DNA of 64,000 nucleotides, taken from positions 2,378,001 to 2,442,000 of the forward strand of contig CM034389.1 in assembly GCA_019925095.2 (NCBI GenBank), written 5' to 3'. The first letter of the stretch is position 1. Every line of letters starts with the position of its first letter. Shown here one piece after another: positions 33,773 to 45,839 of the stretch. This DNA comes from Dendrolimus kikuchii (lineage: Eukaryota > Arthropoda > Insecta > Lepidoptera > Lasiocampidae). The notes under the pieces were generated by a model, which made no database searches, was not told where the DNA came from, and saw only the letters and a program-made list of their open reading frames with translations. A program made the position numbers and the translations under genes.

Positions 33773-34337
33773 TAAGACCTAATCATAAGAAAATTATTTC
33801 ATTTCAGACTACCAAGTGATTTGCGCATGTAACATGTGTGAAATCTTGAAATATTTTAGGTATATTCTAATTTCTGAAATTTTTATATTTAAATGAACAT
33901 TTATTTCTTGCAAGTGCTAAGCCTACTTATAATATCGTTGATTTTATTGAAGTCACGACTTCGTCGTCGTCGACGTCAACCGACTTGAATTAAATTAGAG
34001 AAAAATTAATAATAGAAAAATCATTGTGAAAATAATAAATAATTATATTGGTAGTAATATTTCAATGCTAGGCTAAAGTCTTCCCAGAATAAAAATCGGG
34101 GAATTTGACCAGCATTTCTTTATGGTAATCTTCTCAAGCATCAATACACATCCATTATTAAAATATGCCAATAAAACTGCCAAAGTGGTACATAATCTTT
34201 ATCATAATTTCGATTCAAAGTATTGTAATCAGACACGAGTGTTTTAGGAACAGAATTTCCATACCTTATCCTTACCTTCGCTTGCTTGTGATGAGTACCA
34301 CATTAGAACAGCAAGATGAGTATATACTCGATATAGG
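33773..34337. other. Unassigned sequence
   Basis: No gene recognised. TCGTCGTCGTCGACGTC at about 33961 is a short simple repeat. Confidence 0.4.
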
Positions 34338-34570
34338 TTACCACCTGTACCCGCGACGTCGTTTGCGTGGTATTTTTTTTCAAGAAACATTCTTCATTGG
34401 TGCTCCGCTCCTATTAGTCTTAGCGTGATGATATATAGCTTATAGCCTTCCTCAATAAATGGGCTATTTAAAACTGAAAGAATTTTTCAAATCAGACCAG
34501 TAGTTCCTGAGATTAGCGCGTTCAAACAAACAAACTCTTCAGCTTTATATATTAGTATAAGAGTATAAGA
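34338..34570 (-). mobile_element. Hel-A element, 3' terminus eroded
   Basis: Reversed head words (CCTGAGATTAGCGCG, AACTCTTCAGCTTTATAT) and tail words (GGTGCTCCGCTCCTATTAG) are all present. The CTAG end is missing (CACCTGTACCCG instead). Confidence 0.65.
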
Positions 34571-35608
34571 TATACATTGCTCGAGTAACACATTCATCAA
34601 TGCAAATATATTTAACAATACTTACATGACTTTATGGTGCATTGGCCATAAGCTGACTTTCCAATGTACATTACAAAGCCTATATGTCCTTGATCGAAGA
34701 CGTAGCACTAATCGCATCAAATGCTCAACGCAAGTCAGTCGACCATTAAGGCCTCTCCACACACAGTCTAGTGGGTATCGCCCGGATCGTGCTTAAGTAT
34801 CATTTAGACTAAGTCTAGTATAGCTGTCTCTTTCCCCCACAACCTCGAAGGCTGATTACTTTGAGACTTCAGATAACAAGGTCGAGAACAACAAGGTTAC
34901 AAAAATTAATTTCAGTACTACCTAACTGTGTGGAAAGGAGATTGTATTGGATTATTTTCAACTTTGCCTCGGTAGTTGCAATTTCTTCAAGGATGGTAAA
35001 TTGGTGATCAATTTGATGTAGGTCACTTTAGCTACTGTTCTAATTTGGAACCGAAGGAGAAATTCGACAAAATTAGAAAGGGGTTTAATATACAAGAGAC
35101 GTCATAGAACCGTGAGTCATTTCAATTTAATCGGTCAGTTTTATCTCAAATATCGGTTTGCATGTTTGATACTATCAGTTTGAGTAAACAGCATGGGGAT
35201 AATTATTACTTATGTTCATACGGTTGCATATCATTTGAACGTGCACATCGTATTGTGTTGGCATTCTTCAGCAATGCTATGTGTCTGTGATACTATATAA
35301 CAAAATAAATAAACAAATCAATGTACCTGAACTCACTAGTCGGGAAATTAAAATTAAACTAAAAAACTGGCTACTTAACCTTGACTATACTACTCTACCA
35401 AAGCACTGTTTTAATCTATTTATCTTAATAGAAACCGTACGGTATATACATCATTACACACACACACACACACACACAGATACACAACAGACACACACAC
35501 ACATACATACATATGATGTGCTTAAAAAAAAAGGCCGCCCGCTTATGCACATCTACACTCTCGCTAACTAGACATCAACACTCTGTGACCGATTTGTGTT
35601 TTCTCTGG
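34571..35608. other. Unassigned sequence with CA microsatellite
   Basis: A CA/GT-type microsatellite lies at about 35455-35505. The rest shows no recognised gene. The small ORF ending in the microsatellite is not supported. Confidence 0.4.
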
Positions 35609-35919
35609 TTTTTTTTTTATTGCAGGAGTTCAGGAGACAGGCAGACGGCCCACTTGATGGAAAGCGGTTACCATCGCCTATGGACATTTGCAACACCAAA
35701 GGTGTTACAAATGCGCTGCTGCTCTCTTAAGGGAGACTGGAACCTGGTCACTAATGCCGGAACATAACTCAAGGTTGTTATGGCGACATACTTTAGACCA
35801 GGGGTGGTAGCCATCCAGTCGGGCAAATGCCTCACCACCTGGCTGTGGGTTGTTTAGTCGCCTCTTACGACAGGCCACCCGGCCGCAGGAAATTGTATTC
35901 TTTCTCCGTTTCTGCACGG
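35609..35919 (-). mobile_element. SINE-1, full length
   Basis: From poly-T and TTGCAGGAGTTCAGG to TTTCTGCACGG. The conserved hairpin has one change (CCTCACCACC). Confidence 0.75.
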
Positions 35920-35984
35920 ATAAAATAGATAGATTCACTTTATATAATATAATAAATAATAATATCAACCTATAAATATCTTAC

Positions 35985-36228
35985 TGCTGGAGCTCGGGCC
36001 TCCCATTATAGGGGGAAGGGCCAGTATACCCGCCACGCTGGTCCAAGGCAGCTTGGCAGGTTTGGCTCATCGGTTGTCTCGATGTGCTGGTTGCATCACG
36101 ATGTTTTCCTTCACCGTTGGTAGCACGAGGTAATTGTAGGAATATGCACATTAGATCCAGGGTCGAACACGCGCTTTAAGAATGGGACACGTGCGCTAGC
36201 CATTACGCTACCACGACTTCACAAGCTT
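35985..36228 (-). mobile_element. SINE-2, tRNA-derived, near complete
   Basis: On plus it runs from CTCGGGCCTCCCATTATAGG, the reversed 3' part, to GCCATTACGCTACCACGAC, the reversed tRNA-like head. It is the longest SINE-2 copy here. Confidence 0.65.
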
Positions 36229-36280
36229 CACTTTAACTGAAGCAAATTGAACACAGATTAATTCTGCTAATAAATTTTAA

Positions 36281-36559
36281 TACAATTTGCTGCGGCTGAG
36301 TGGCATATCGTAAGAGGCGACAAAACAACCCACAGCCAGGTAGTAGGGTATTTGCTTGTCTGGATAGCTACCACCCCTAATCTAAGTATGCTACCATAAC
36401 AACCTTGAGTTGTGTTCCGGCATTAGTGGCCAGGTTTCAGTCTCCTTTAAAAAAGCAGCAACACATTTATAACGCAAATGTCCATAGGCGATGGTAACTG
36501 CTTTCCATCAAGTGCACCGTCTACCTGTCTGCTCAACTCATGCAATAAAAAAAAAAAAC
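36281..36559 (+). mobile_element. SINE-1, old diverged copy
   Basis: Recognisable from TTTGCTGCGGCTGAGTGG to CATGCAATAAAA, but with many substitutions and a gap near ACATTTATAACGC. Confidence 0.65.
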
Positions 36560-36690
36560 AAATAGACCTCGTTGGAAATAGCAGCGACTGTGTGCGATGT
36601 TTGAAGATTTAAACTGACACATCGCTTTATTCAAAGAAGTTACAGAGCTTCTACGCACGTACAAGCAAGTAGCTTTCGCCGAGACTATCT

Positions 36691-36995
36691 GTGCAGGAAT
36701 GGAGAAATAATACAATTTCCTGCGGCCGGCAGCCTGTCGTAAGAGGCGACTAAACAACCCACAGCCAGGTGGTAGGGCATTTGCCCGACTGGATGGCTAC
36801 CACCCCTGGTCTAGAGCATACCGCCATAATAACTTTGAGTTATGTTCCGGCATTAGTGACCAGGTTCCAGACTCACTTAAGAGAGCATCAGCGCATTTGT
36901 AGCACCTTTGGTGTTGCAAATGTCCATAGGCGATGGTAACCGCTTTCCATCCAGTAGGCCGTCTGCCTGTCTGCTGAACTCCTGCAATAAATAAA
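36691..36995 (+). mobile_element. SINE-1, near full length
   Basis: Starts GTGCAGGAATGG and ends CTGCAATAAATAAAG. Close to the young consensus. Confidence 0.7.
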
Positions 36996-37044
36996 GAAAA
37001 GACTATTAATAGCTGACTAACTCTTACTTATGACTTTCATTGCA

Positions 37045-37125
37045 TTTATTTTGCGTACGAGGACGGATGGGGGACAATTCCATCCAACCCAGCTCCTCCA
37101 GGAAGTCCACCAGCTTCTTAACGTT
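37045..37125 (-). pseudogene. LINE-F C-terminal fragment
   Basis: The minus strand encodes residues like KLVDFLEELGWM, the same C-terminus as at 60677-60857. Only about 25 codons remain. Confidence 0.5.
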
Positions 37126-37228
37126 CGTCCGTCGAACGAACGACGACGAACGAACCGTCTAGATATAAGTTTATAAATATAACATTCATCATGGAACAGA
37201 GAATGAATATTATTTCTTTGAGCATGAC

Positions 37229-37440
37229 GCCATGAAATAACCGACAGCCGGGTGGTAAGGTTCTGCCCATCTAGACGGCTACCATCCCTGGTCTAGAGTA
37301 TGCCGCTATAACAGTATCGAGATATGTTTACGCATTAGAGGCTTAGTTCCAGTCCCACCTTCGAGGCTGGCAGCACGTTGGCAGTGCCCTTAGTATAACA
37401 AAATATCTAACCAATTTCCATTAGGTCTGCTGTACACCAG
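37229..37440 (+). mobile_element. SINE-1, very old copy feeding the 110-bp array
   Basis: ACAGCCGGGTGGTAAGG, GGCTACCATCCCTGGTC and CCATTAGGTCTGC align with SINE-1 at low identity. Its 3' end (CACCAGCAAGAATAAAA) continues without a break into the first array unit. Confidence 0.6.
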
Positions 37441-38500
37441 CAAGAATAAAATACTAATGTTGTGTAAGGGATATTACATCTAGTTTCATCATACCCACCG
37501 TAAAGGAGTAGAACTCTTCTATTAGGCCTAATGTACGCCAGTAAGAATAAAAATGCTAGTGTTGTGTAAGGGACATTACATCTATCTATCTAGCTTCATC
37601 ATACGCACCGTAAAGGAGTAGAACTCTTCTATTAGGCCTAATGTACGCCAGTAAGAATAAAAATGCTAGTGTTGTGTAAGGGACATTACATCTATCTATC
37701 TAGCTTCATCATACGCACCGTAAAGGAGTAGAACTCTTCTATTAGGCCTAATGTACGCCAGTAAGAATAAAAATGCTAGTGTTGTGTAAGGGACATTACA
37801 TCTATCTATCTAGCTTCATCATACGCACCGTAAAGGAGTAGAACTCTTCTATTAGGCCTAATGTACGCCAGTAAGAATAAAAATGCTAGTGTTGTGTAAG
37901 GGACATTACATCTATCTATCTAGCTTCATCATACGCACCGTAAAGGAGTAGAACTCTTCTATTAGGCCTAATGTACGCCAGCAAGAATAAAAATGCTAGT
38001 GTTGTGTAAGGGACATTACATCTATCTATCTAGCTTCATCATACGCACCGTAAAGGAGTAGAACTCTTCTATTAGGCCTAATGTACGCCAGCAAGAATAA
38101 AAATGCTAGTGTTGTGTAAGGGACATTACATCTATCTATCTAGCTTCATCATACGCACCGTAAAGGAGTAGAACTCTTCTATTAGGCCTAATGTACGCCA
38201 GCAAGAATAAAAATGCTAGTGTTGTGTAAGGGACATTACATCTATCTATCTAGCTTCATCATACGCACCGCAAAGGAGTAGAACTCTTCTATTAGGCCTA
38301 ATGTACGCCAGCAAGAATAAAAATGCTAGTGTTGTGTAAGGGACATTACATCTATCTATCTAGCTTCATCATACGCACCGTAAAGGAGTAGAACTCTTCT
38401 ATTAGGCCTAATGTACGCCAGCAAGAATAAAAATGCTAGTGTTGTGTAAGGGACATTACATCTATCTATCTAGCTTCATCATACGCACCGAAAAGGAGTG
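37418..38500. repeat. 110-bp tandem array, about 10 units
   Basis: The motif AAAGGAGTAGAACTC recurs at 37502, 37612, 37722, 37832, 37942, 38052, 38162, 38272 and 38382, exactly 110 bp apart. Units are nearly identical. The first unit lacks the ATCT insertion and is more diverged. The unit joins a piece of LINE-B (CTTCATCATACGCACCG...) to the 3' end of an old SINE-1 (ACGCCAGTAAGAATAAAA). Confidence 0.9.
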
Positions 38501-38665
38501 GATTGCCGGAGTCTGTCTTTCCCGATACCTATAAACTGGGTGTCTTCAAGTCCCGTATGACTAGGTACCTTTTAGATAAGCGTGCTTCATCCTAGACGGT
38601 GGTCTTCGCTCCACATAGGGCGAGATCGTGGTCAAACTCGAACCTATACTACAATAATTTATATA
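38480..38665 (+). pseudogene. LINE-B C-terminal end next to the array
   Basis: GAGTGGATTGCCGGAGTCTG ... CCTATACTACAATAA is the last coding part and 3' end of LINE-B. The start overlaps the last array unit, so array and LINE share sequence there. Confidence 0.65.
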
Positions 38666-38692
38666 TAATAAATTATATATAAAATATTCGTA

Positions 38693-38905
38693 AGTCGTGG
38701 AAGGCCACGACATACCTTCCATGATCAAATTGATCGTGTACTAGCACAAGGTGATGTCAGGAGCCTTAAGAACAGACGAGCGTGCATGACAAGAGCTATG
38801 AGTGTCAAAGAAGCAAGTGAGGTGTGTAAGAATAAGCCTGAATGGCGCTCTGTTGTTCGTGCCTATCCCGCAAGGAAACTGGCGTGAAGTTTTGTATGTA
38901 TGTAT
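38693..38905 (+). pseudogene. LINE-A 3' end
   Basis: TCGTGGAAGGCCACGACATACC through GGCGTGAAG, with a TATG tail that passes directly into a long TA/CA/GT microsatellite. About 62 codons. Confidence 0.8.
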
Positions 38906-38911
38906 GTATAA

Positions 38912-38943
<32 letters not shown>

Positions 38944-39010
38944 CACACACATACATATATATATTTATGTATGCGTGTGTGCGTGCGTGCGTGCGTGCTT
39001 GCGTGCGTGC

Positions 39011-39049
<39 letters not shown>

Positions 39050-39060
39050 TGTGTATGTGT
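38906..39060. repeat. Compound TA/CA/GTGC/GT microsatellite
   Basis: TA repeats, then CACATA, GCGTGTGTGCGTGC and a long GT run. The three overlapping ORFs of 63-132 codons here encode low-complexity IYIYI, THTHT and CVRAC strings and are not genes. Confidence 0.9.
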
Positions 39061-39558
39061 TGTTCGGAATACAGATATCAAACGCCGGTTTTCGATTGTT
39101 ACGCGCTACATACGAGGGCAACTTTTTTATCACGTCGAAAAGCGGGTATGCCGCGGAGTTACTTGAAGACGCCCGAAGTTATTGCTCTCGCGTGAAATAA
39201 ATTAATATTTAATTATTTATTGAGAATTTAGACATTTACCAGTGTGTGGAACACTATACAAGTGACGATCATTTAATATACTGAAGTGAGCAAGTGAAAA
39301 GGTCGAGGCGCGGGAGTATTTGGACAGACATTTTATTCAAGCCCTGTAGTGTTTCCCTTGTATTAGTAGTTTGGTAGGATATATTATATATTTCCTCTCA
39401 AGGGGCGCCCCTCCCTTAAAATACTGACAGATAAGTGTTCCCCCTTGTTCCTATTCCCACCACCGCCGGCTGGAGTACCAAGTAAGTACCTATCATATAA
39501 GTACCAGAATTTACCTTGTGGGTTTGTGCCCTCGCGTTACCGATCCCGCCGTGTGTAC
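39061..39558. other. Unassigned sequence
   Basis: No gene recognised. AAGGGGCGCCCCTCCCTT at about 39399 is a short palindromic GC-rich word. Confidence 0.4.
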
Positions 39559-39574
39559 GGTACACACACACACC

Positions 39575-39628
<54 letters not shown>

Positions 39629-39745
39629 GATAGATAACACTTTATTGTACACCATTACAGAAAAACTTACGAACTAGTATTAGTCTAGTTGGGTACAAAG
39701 GGCGGTCTTATCGCTAAAAAGCGATCTCTTCCAGATTATTGTACG
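39559..39745 (-). repeat. CA/TA microsatellite and LINE-D 3' end
   Basis: CA then TA repeats (39559-39626) run into GATAGATA, CACTTTATTGTACACC and GGCGGTCTTATCGCTAAAAAGCGAT. This is the reversed LINE-D 3' end with its tail expanded. Confidence 0.6.
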
Positions 39746-40761
39746 ATTACTTACATTTTAATCATAAATATATAACTATACTATATATACAAATATACAC
39801 ATAAGTTATATTATATATGTGTGTGTGTGTATATATAATAAGATAAGTAAATAATAATTTCTTGTGAAGAAGAGTGTTTTATTCAGTCTAACTACAAGTT
39901 AAAGTTAGTATAATATTTCATAAGACTTGTGGTCATAATAAAGACAATTCGAGACGAGTCTTTGAACCCTAAATCTTTAAGAAGTGAATACACAAGACCC
40001 TCGCAATGTGGTCGCTGTGTTATCGCTGCTTCACAGACACCAGATGTCCAAATTGCAGAGTCAACTCAAATTATTTACACTAACATTTTGCGGGAATTAT
40101 GTTTGTATTACGGTATTACAAGACTAGTTATATGAAAGAATAATTTGAAAATATCAACTAACTAGCTGTACCCGGCAGACGTTGTCCTGCCCTTAGAAAT
40201 AAAAACGTAGAACCCGATTGCAGCGACATTTACCGGGACCAATAGTTAATTTAAAACATTCTCGAATCCACTTTAATAAAAACAAAAAAAACATCAAATT
40301 AGGTCCCACCGTTTAGGAAGACTTTAGCAGTGCTATCTATCGGTAGATCAATAATCTTAACCATCCCGGGACCCACTTGAACACATACAAAAATAATTTC
40401 ACCTAACTATTGGAACCCGATTACAGCTAAATTAATTATTTTACGTGTATTTTATTAATAAAATAACGCCGATCGAAGCATATAAACACGATATTTCCAG
40501 CACGCATTCTGTCAATTCTATGTCAAACGTCATAAGGGTACATTAAAAAAGTTTATATTGTCCAAAGCGCTAAGGTTAGATTAGAAATAATTACGGTAAA
40601 AGCATATTATTCGAAGGAGCTCAAACATATAATCAACTTCCAAAAACTATTAAAGAAGGAAAATCAATAAGTGTTTAAAAAATGCCTAAAAAATCACGTG
40701 TTACAATTTTTTTTTAAATTACTAAGATCAAACATAATTTTCTATATATATATATATATAT
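39746..40761. other. Unassigned sequence with a Hel-B fragment
   Basis: CTAGCTGTACCCGGCAGACG at 40163 starts a reversed Hel-B-type fragment of about 130 bp. Otherwise no gene is recognised. A TA run at 40740-40762 borders the next LINE-A. Confidence 0.45.
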
Positions 40762-40960
40762 GTGTCGTGGAAGGCCACGACCCACCTTCCATGATCAAAT
40801 TGATCGTGTACTAGCGGAGGGTGATGTCAGGAGCCTTAAGAACAGATGAGTGTGCATGACAAGAGTTATGAATGTCAAAAAAGCAAGTGAGGTGTGTAAG
40901 AATGGGCCTAAATGGCGCTCTGTTGTTTGTGCCTACCCCGCAAGGGAACTGGCGTAAATT

Positions 40961-41018
<58 letters not shown>
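40762..41018 (+). pseudogene. LINE-A 3' end with TA-expanded tail
   Basis: About 68 codons, with an early stop (ACAGATGAG) and a lost normal stop. The tail starts TATG and becomes a ~50-bp TA repeat (40966-41018). Confidence 0.75.
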
Positions 41019-41019
<1 letters not shown>

Positions 41020-41022
41020 TTT

Positions 41023-41520
41023 TTACCGTTTACCACCAAGATCTCACTTGCTCAGTCTCTTCTCCTTCCGATCCTCGACTACGCTGATGTCAGCTATCTT
41101 GACCTCGCAGAATATCAACTTGATAAACTTGAGCGGCTTCAAAACCTTTGCATTCGTTTCATATTTGGGCTACGCAAATATGATCATATATCTGAATTTC
41201 GCATTAAACTCAAGTGGCTTCCCAACCGCCTTCGCCGGAATGCGCATATCCTGTCTCTTCTTCGCAACATTTTGTTTAATCCCAAGTCCCCTGATTATCT
41301 CGAGGAACGCTTTCAGTTCCTTAATTACAGTGATTCGAGATTCTTTACATTGTCAGAGCATTTGAAACTGAAAACGCCTGTCAACAGAACCAGTTTTTAC
41401 AACAAGTCTTTTATCGTCCAGGCCATTCAACTCTGGAAATCACTACCACTAAACATCAAGCAGACACGATCAATACCTTCTTTTAACAGATCAGTTAAAG
41501 ATCACTACCTCAAGCTATAG
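41023..41520 (+). pseudogene. LINE reverse-transcriptase C-terminal region, open
   Basis: An uninterrupted plus frame of about 165 codons ends at 41520. It reads SLLLPILDYADVSYLDL, KLERLQNLCIRFIFGLR, RLRRNAHILSLL and WKSLPLNIKQTRSIPSF. These are C-terminal RT connector features of jockey/CR1-like LINEs. The catalytic palm is absent. The nominal start codon at 40912 lies in LINE-A and the microsatellite, so it is not the true start. It is 5'-truncated but otherwise intact. Confidence 0.75.
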
Positions 41521-41559
41521 TGTTATTGTTTACTTTTGTATGTATATAATATAATATGT

Positions 41560-41813
41560 CTATTTATTTTAGCAAAATAGGATGGAGACAAAATAGATCA
41601 CAGGAATGTACCATTCGCTCTGTTACCAGGCCCTTAGTAACAGCCAAGCATAAGACTAGCGCATTTAGAGGATGTTTCAAATATGCTGCTACTAAATGCT
41701 GGAATGATATTCCTCCACCCATAAGAGACCTGAAAACAATATATAAGATATATATATATAAAAGAAACTTACTTAAGTTGCAAAAAGAAGACCCCACATA
41801 TAATAAAAACTAA
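41560..41813 (+). pseudogene. LINE-C C-terminus
   Basis: Encodes HKTSAFRGCFKYAATKCWN and DIPPPIRDLKT, matching the LINE-C end at 10055-10300. It is about 85 codons with an intact stop at 41813, but no catalytic domain. Confidence 0.65.
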
Positions 41814-42183
41814 CTAATTACAAAATATTTATATATTTATTGCATGCATAGATCTTCAAATATAATATATACTGTACAAATTAATAAATTATAAATTTAT
41901 TTATAAAGTTATAAAGTAATATTTATTTCTTTATCAAAGTATTTGTGATTTATTTACCTGCAACATCGAATGTCAAAATATTATGCTAATTGGCTTGAAT
42001 TTGATTTGATCACCGTACTTTTGTTTGTTTCATATGTAACATGTGTATATATAATAAGGGCTCTATTTAGGTTGCTTTAATTTTTAGGTACTTATTTTTT
42101 TATCTTTTTATTTTTGTTATATGTTGATTATAATATAATTTTATTTAACTTGCTTCTACCGTGGGTCACTTGTCTTTGTAATT
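41814..42183. other. Unassigned AT-rich sequence
   Basis: No gene recognised. This may include the 3' UTR of the preceding LINE fragment. Confidence 0.4.
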
Positions 42184-42350
42184 AAGGAGGTGGGCACTGA
42201 AAATCAGTGCTGTGTCGGACTATGTTTCGGCACAGCAAAAAACCGAGTGCCAACCTCATTTCGCGAATTCGCGGCACACAATTTCAATGCTATTATTATT
42301 ATTGTAAATCACTGTTAAACTGTCGCATTTTTAGAAATAAATATTTTCTT
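42184..42350 (+). repeat. Three-copy short repeat with LINE-like tail
   Basis: AGGAGGTGGGCACTGAAAAT, a hairpin around CTGTGTCGG...GGCACAG, GAGTGCCAACCTCATTT, then AATAAATATTTTCTTTTTTTC. The polyadenylation-like signal and T/C-rich tail suggest a LINE 3' end. Confidence 0.5.
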
Positions 42351-42954
42351 TTTTTCTATTTATGTATATATATTATTGGTGCGGCGGCGCTGGGTTTAGC
42401 GGGAAGCGAACTGTGTCAAATTTGCTTGAAAACAAGTGTGGGACAATTTTGATGGGAATCGGAAGATAAGCACGCACTTACCTGGTTAATGGGAATGAAA
42501 TGCGGCTGCTCCTCTGCCCTCAGTCCACTTCACTTCACTTTATTTGTTATAGTATGTTTATAGTATTTAATTTAATATGTTTTAATGTATCTTGCACAAT
42601 TTTGGTGCGGAGCGGGTTAATTATAAGTTATATGTATTTATATTTATTTATAGTGATGCGGGCGCGATATATTTTATGTTATTTTATATATATATATATA
42701 TATATATATTTACATTTGCGGTGCGATTTAATTTATTTTATTTTATGACATGACAATGAACGATTGATTGACGTGACGTGCGAAAGGGGAACGCCGTCAT
42801 ATTTAAAGGAAGAATTTAAATAATAAAGAAAAGTTTGTATATGCCGAAAGAAGGTTACTTGGCGATACCAATTATCATATTATATTATGAATTATGAATA
42901 TTTATTATGAATAAACTAAATTATTGTACAAGTGCTGGTTAAGCAACTACCGAC
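42351..42954. other. Unassigned sequence
   Basis: No gene recognised. A TA run lies at about 42688-42708. AAAGTTTGTATATGCCGAAAG near 42830 resembles words near 9070. Confidence 0.35.
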
Positions 42955-43145
42955 TTTTGTTGTCCTTCTATACTCCATCCAAAGGTTGTCTGGAAGAAAT
43001 CGCCATGGGCGATAAGACCGCAACCTGCACATCGAGATAGCCGATGTGTCAAACCTGCCAAGCCGCCTTGGACAAGCGTGGCGGGTATACGTCCGTTCCC
43101 CCTATAATGGGAGGCCCGAGCCCAGCAGTGAGACATTTATGGGCT
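42955..43145 (+). mobile_element. SINE-2, 5'-truncated
   Basis: GCACATCGAGATAGCCGATG through GCCCAGCAGTGAGAC. The tRNA-like head is missing. It ends in TATTATTATA and the next microsatellite. Confidence 0.6.
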
Positions 43146-43156
43146 GATATTATTAT

Positions 43157-44100
<944 letters not shown>

Positions 44101-44214
44101 TTGTCTATTTGTTTGTTACGCTTTTACGGAAAAACTAATGGGCCGATTTGGCTGAAATTCGGTACGTATGTGAATTAAATACCGAGGGTGGACATGGGAT
44201 ACTTTTCATTTTGG
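44101..44214. repeat. Non-coding interspersed element, left part
   Basis: GTTACGCTTTTACGGAAAAAC, GATTTGGCTGAAATTCGGTA and GGGATACTTTTCATT match 45235-45500, so the minisatellite that follows lies inside or beside this element. Confidence 0.5.
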
Positions 44215-45125
44215 CCTTTTCGGTCATTTTGGCCATTTAGGCCATTTTATTTATTTAGGTTAATTTGGAAATTTTGGTCATTTTGGCCATTTTAGTCATT
44301 TTGGTCATTTTAGCCATTTCGGTCATTTTGGCCATTTCGGTCATTTGGCCTTTTTGGTCATTTCAGTCATTTTGGCCTTTTTGTTCATTTTGGCCTTTTT
44401 GGTCATTTTGGTGATTATTTTGGCCATTTTGGTCATTTTGGCCATTTCGGTCATTTGGCCTTTTTGGTCATTTCAGTAATTTTGGCCTCTTTGTTGATTT
44501 TCGCCATGTTGGTCATTTTGGCCTTTTTGGTCATTTTGGTAATTTTAGTCATTTTGGCCATTTTGGTCTATTAGCCTTTTTGGTCATTTCAGTCATTTTG
44601 ATCATGTCAGTCATTTTAGCCTTTTTGGTCATTTTGGCCATTTTAGTAATTTTGGCCTTTGTGGTCATTTCCGTCATTTTGGCCATTTCGGTCATTTGGC
44701 CTTTTTGGTCATTTTGGCCTTTTTGGCCATTTCGGCTTTTTTGGTCATTTTAGCCATTTTGGCCTTTTTGGTCATTTTGGCCATTTTAGTAATTTTGGCC
44801 TTTTTGGCCATTTCGGTCATTTTGGCCTTTTTGGTAATTTTGGTCTTTTTGGCCATTTCGGTCATTGTGGCCTTTTTGGTCATTTTAGCCATTTTGACCA
44901 TTTCGGTCATTTTGGCCTTTTTGTTCAATTTAGCCATTTTGGCCATGTCGGTAATTTTGGCCTTTTTGATCATTTTGGCCATGTCGGTCATTTTGGCCTT
45001 TTTGATCATTTTGGCCATGTCGGTCATTTTGGCCTTTTTGATCATTTTGGCCTTTTTGGTCATTTTGGCCATTTCAGTCAATTCGGTAATTTTGGGCCAT
45101 TTAGGCCTTTTTGGTCACTTTGGCC
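44215..45125. repeat. GGTCATTTTGGCC-type minisatellite, about 900 bp
   Basis: Short irregular units of the form TTTTGGTCATTTTGGCCATT fill the whole stretch. Open frames of up to 162 codons on both strands encode only HFG/LFG, ILAFLV or AKMTKK strings and come from the repeat. I do not annotate a gene. Confidence 0.95.
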
Positions 45126-45234
45126 ATACTTTTTATCGCAAAAATAAAACTAAAATGAAAGTGTTAGTGAGAAACTAATCATTTCTCAAGTTTATAGGTA
45201 TAATAAAAATTAACCCCTATCCGTATTAATATTT

Positions 45235-45565
45235 AATGTCCCTATTAATATTATAAATGCGAAAGTAACTCTGTCTGTCTGTTCCGTTTTCACGGAAAAA
45301 CTACTGGACTGATTTGGCTGAAACTCAGTATATATATATTTTCGATGCCGAGAATGAACATAGGATATTTTTTATCCCGAAAAATGGGATAGTTTCCGGG
45401 ATAAAAATATATTTGTCTTTTTGTTTGTTATCCTTTTATGGAAAGACTATTGGACCGATTTGGCTGAAGCTCGGTACATATATAATTTGAATACCGAGAG
45501 TGGCCAAGGGATACTTTTTATCCCGGATAATGGGATACATTTTGGGATAAATTTATGTAAAGTTT
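45235..45565. repeat. Non-coding interspersed element, right part
   Basis: TATTAATATTATAAATGCGA, CTCTGTCTGTCTGTTCCG, then two tandem copies of the GATTTGGCTGAA ... GGATA...TTTATCCCG module. This is a common form of non-autonomous element in lepidopteran genomes, possibly Helitron-like. Confidence 0.5.
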
Positions 45566-45589
45566 ATCCCGGAAACTAGGACTGGTTTT

Positions 45590-45833
45590 ATGATTTCGTC
45601 CACTGGGTCCACTTGGTCCACTGGGTCCACTTGGTCCACTGGGTCTACTGGGTCCACTGGGTCCACTTGGTCCACTGGGTCCACTTGGACCACTGTGTCC
45701 ACTTGGTCCCCTTGGTCCACTGGGTCCACTGGGTCTACTTGGTCCACTGGACTCACTGGGTCCACTGGACCCACTTTGTCCACTGGATCCACTGGGTCCA
45801 GTTGGTCCACTGGGTCCACTTGGTCCATGTTAT
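45590..45833. repeat. TCCACTGGG 9-bp minisatellite
   Basis: About 27 units of GTCCACTGG or GTCCACTTG. The minus frame reads as VDPVDQ repeats and the plus frames as STGSTW or HWVHLV. The 9-bp period explains all three open frames. No gene is implied. Confidence 0.95.
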
Positions 45834-45839
45834 CTATTT

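Noticed and set aside
37418..38500. CRISPR array
   Set aside because: Units are whole identical tandem copies without unique spacers, in eukaryotic repeat DNA.
38741..39200. Cys- or Tyr-rich small proteins
   Set aside because: They are translations of TA, CA and GT microsatellites joined to LINE-A.
44659..45178. ORFs of 129-162 codons on both strands
   Set aside because: All derive from the GGTCATTTTGGCC array. They are low complexity and have no independent support.
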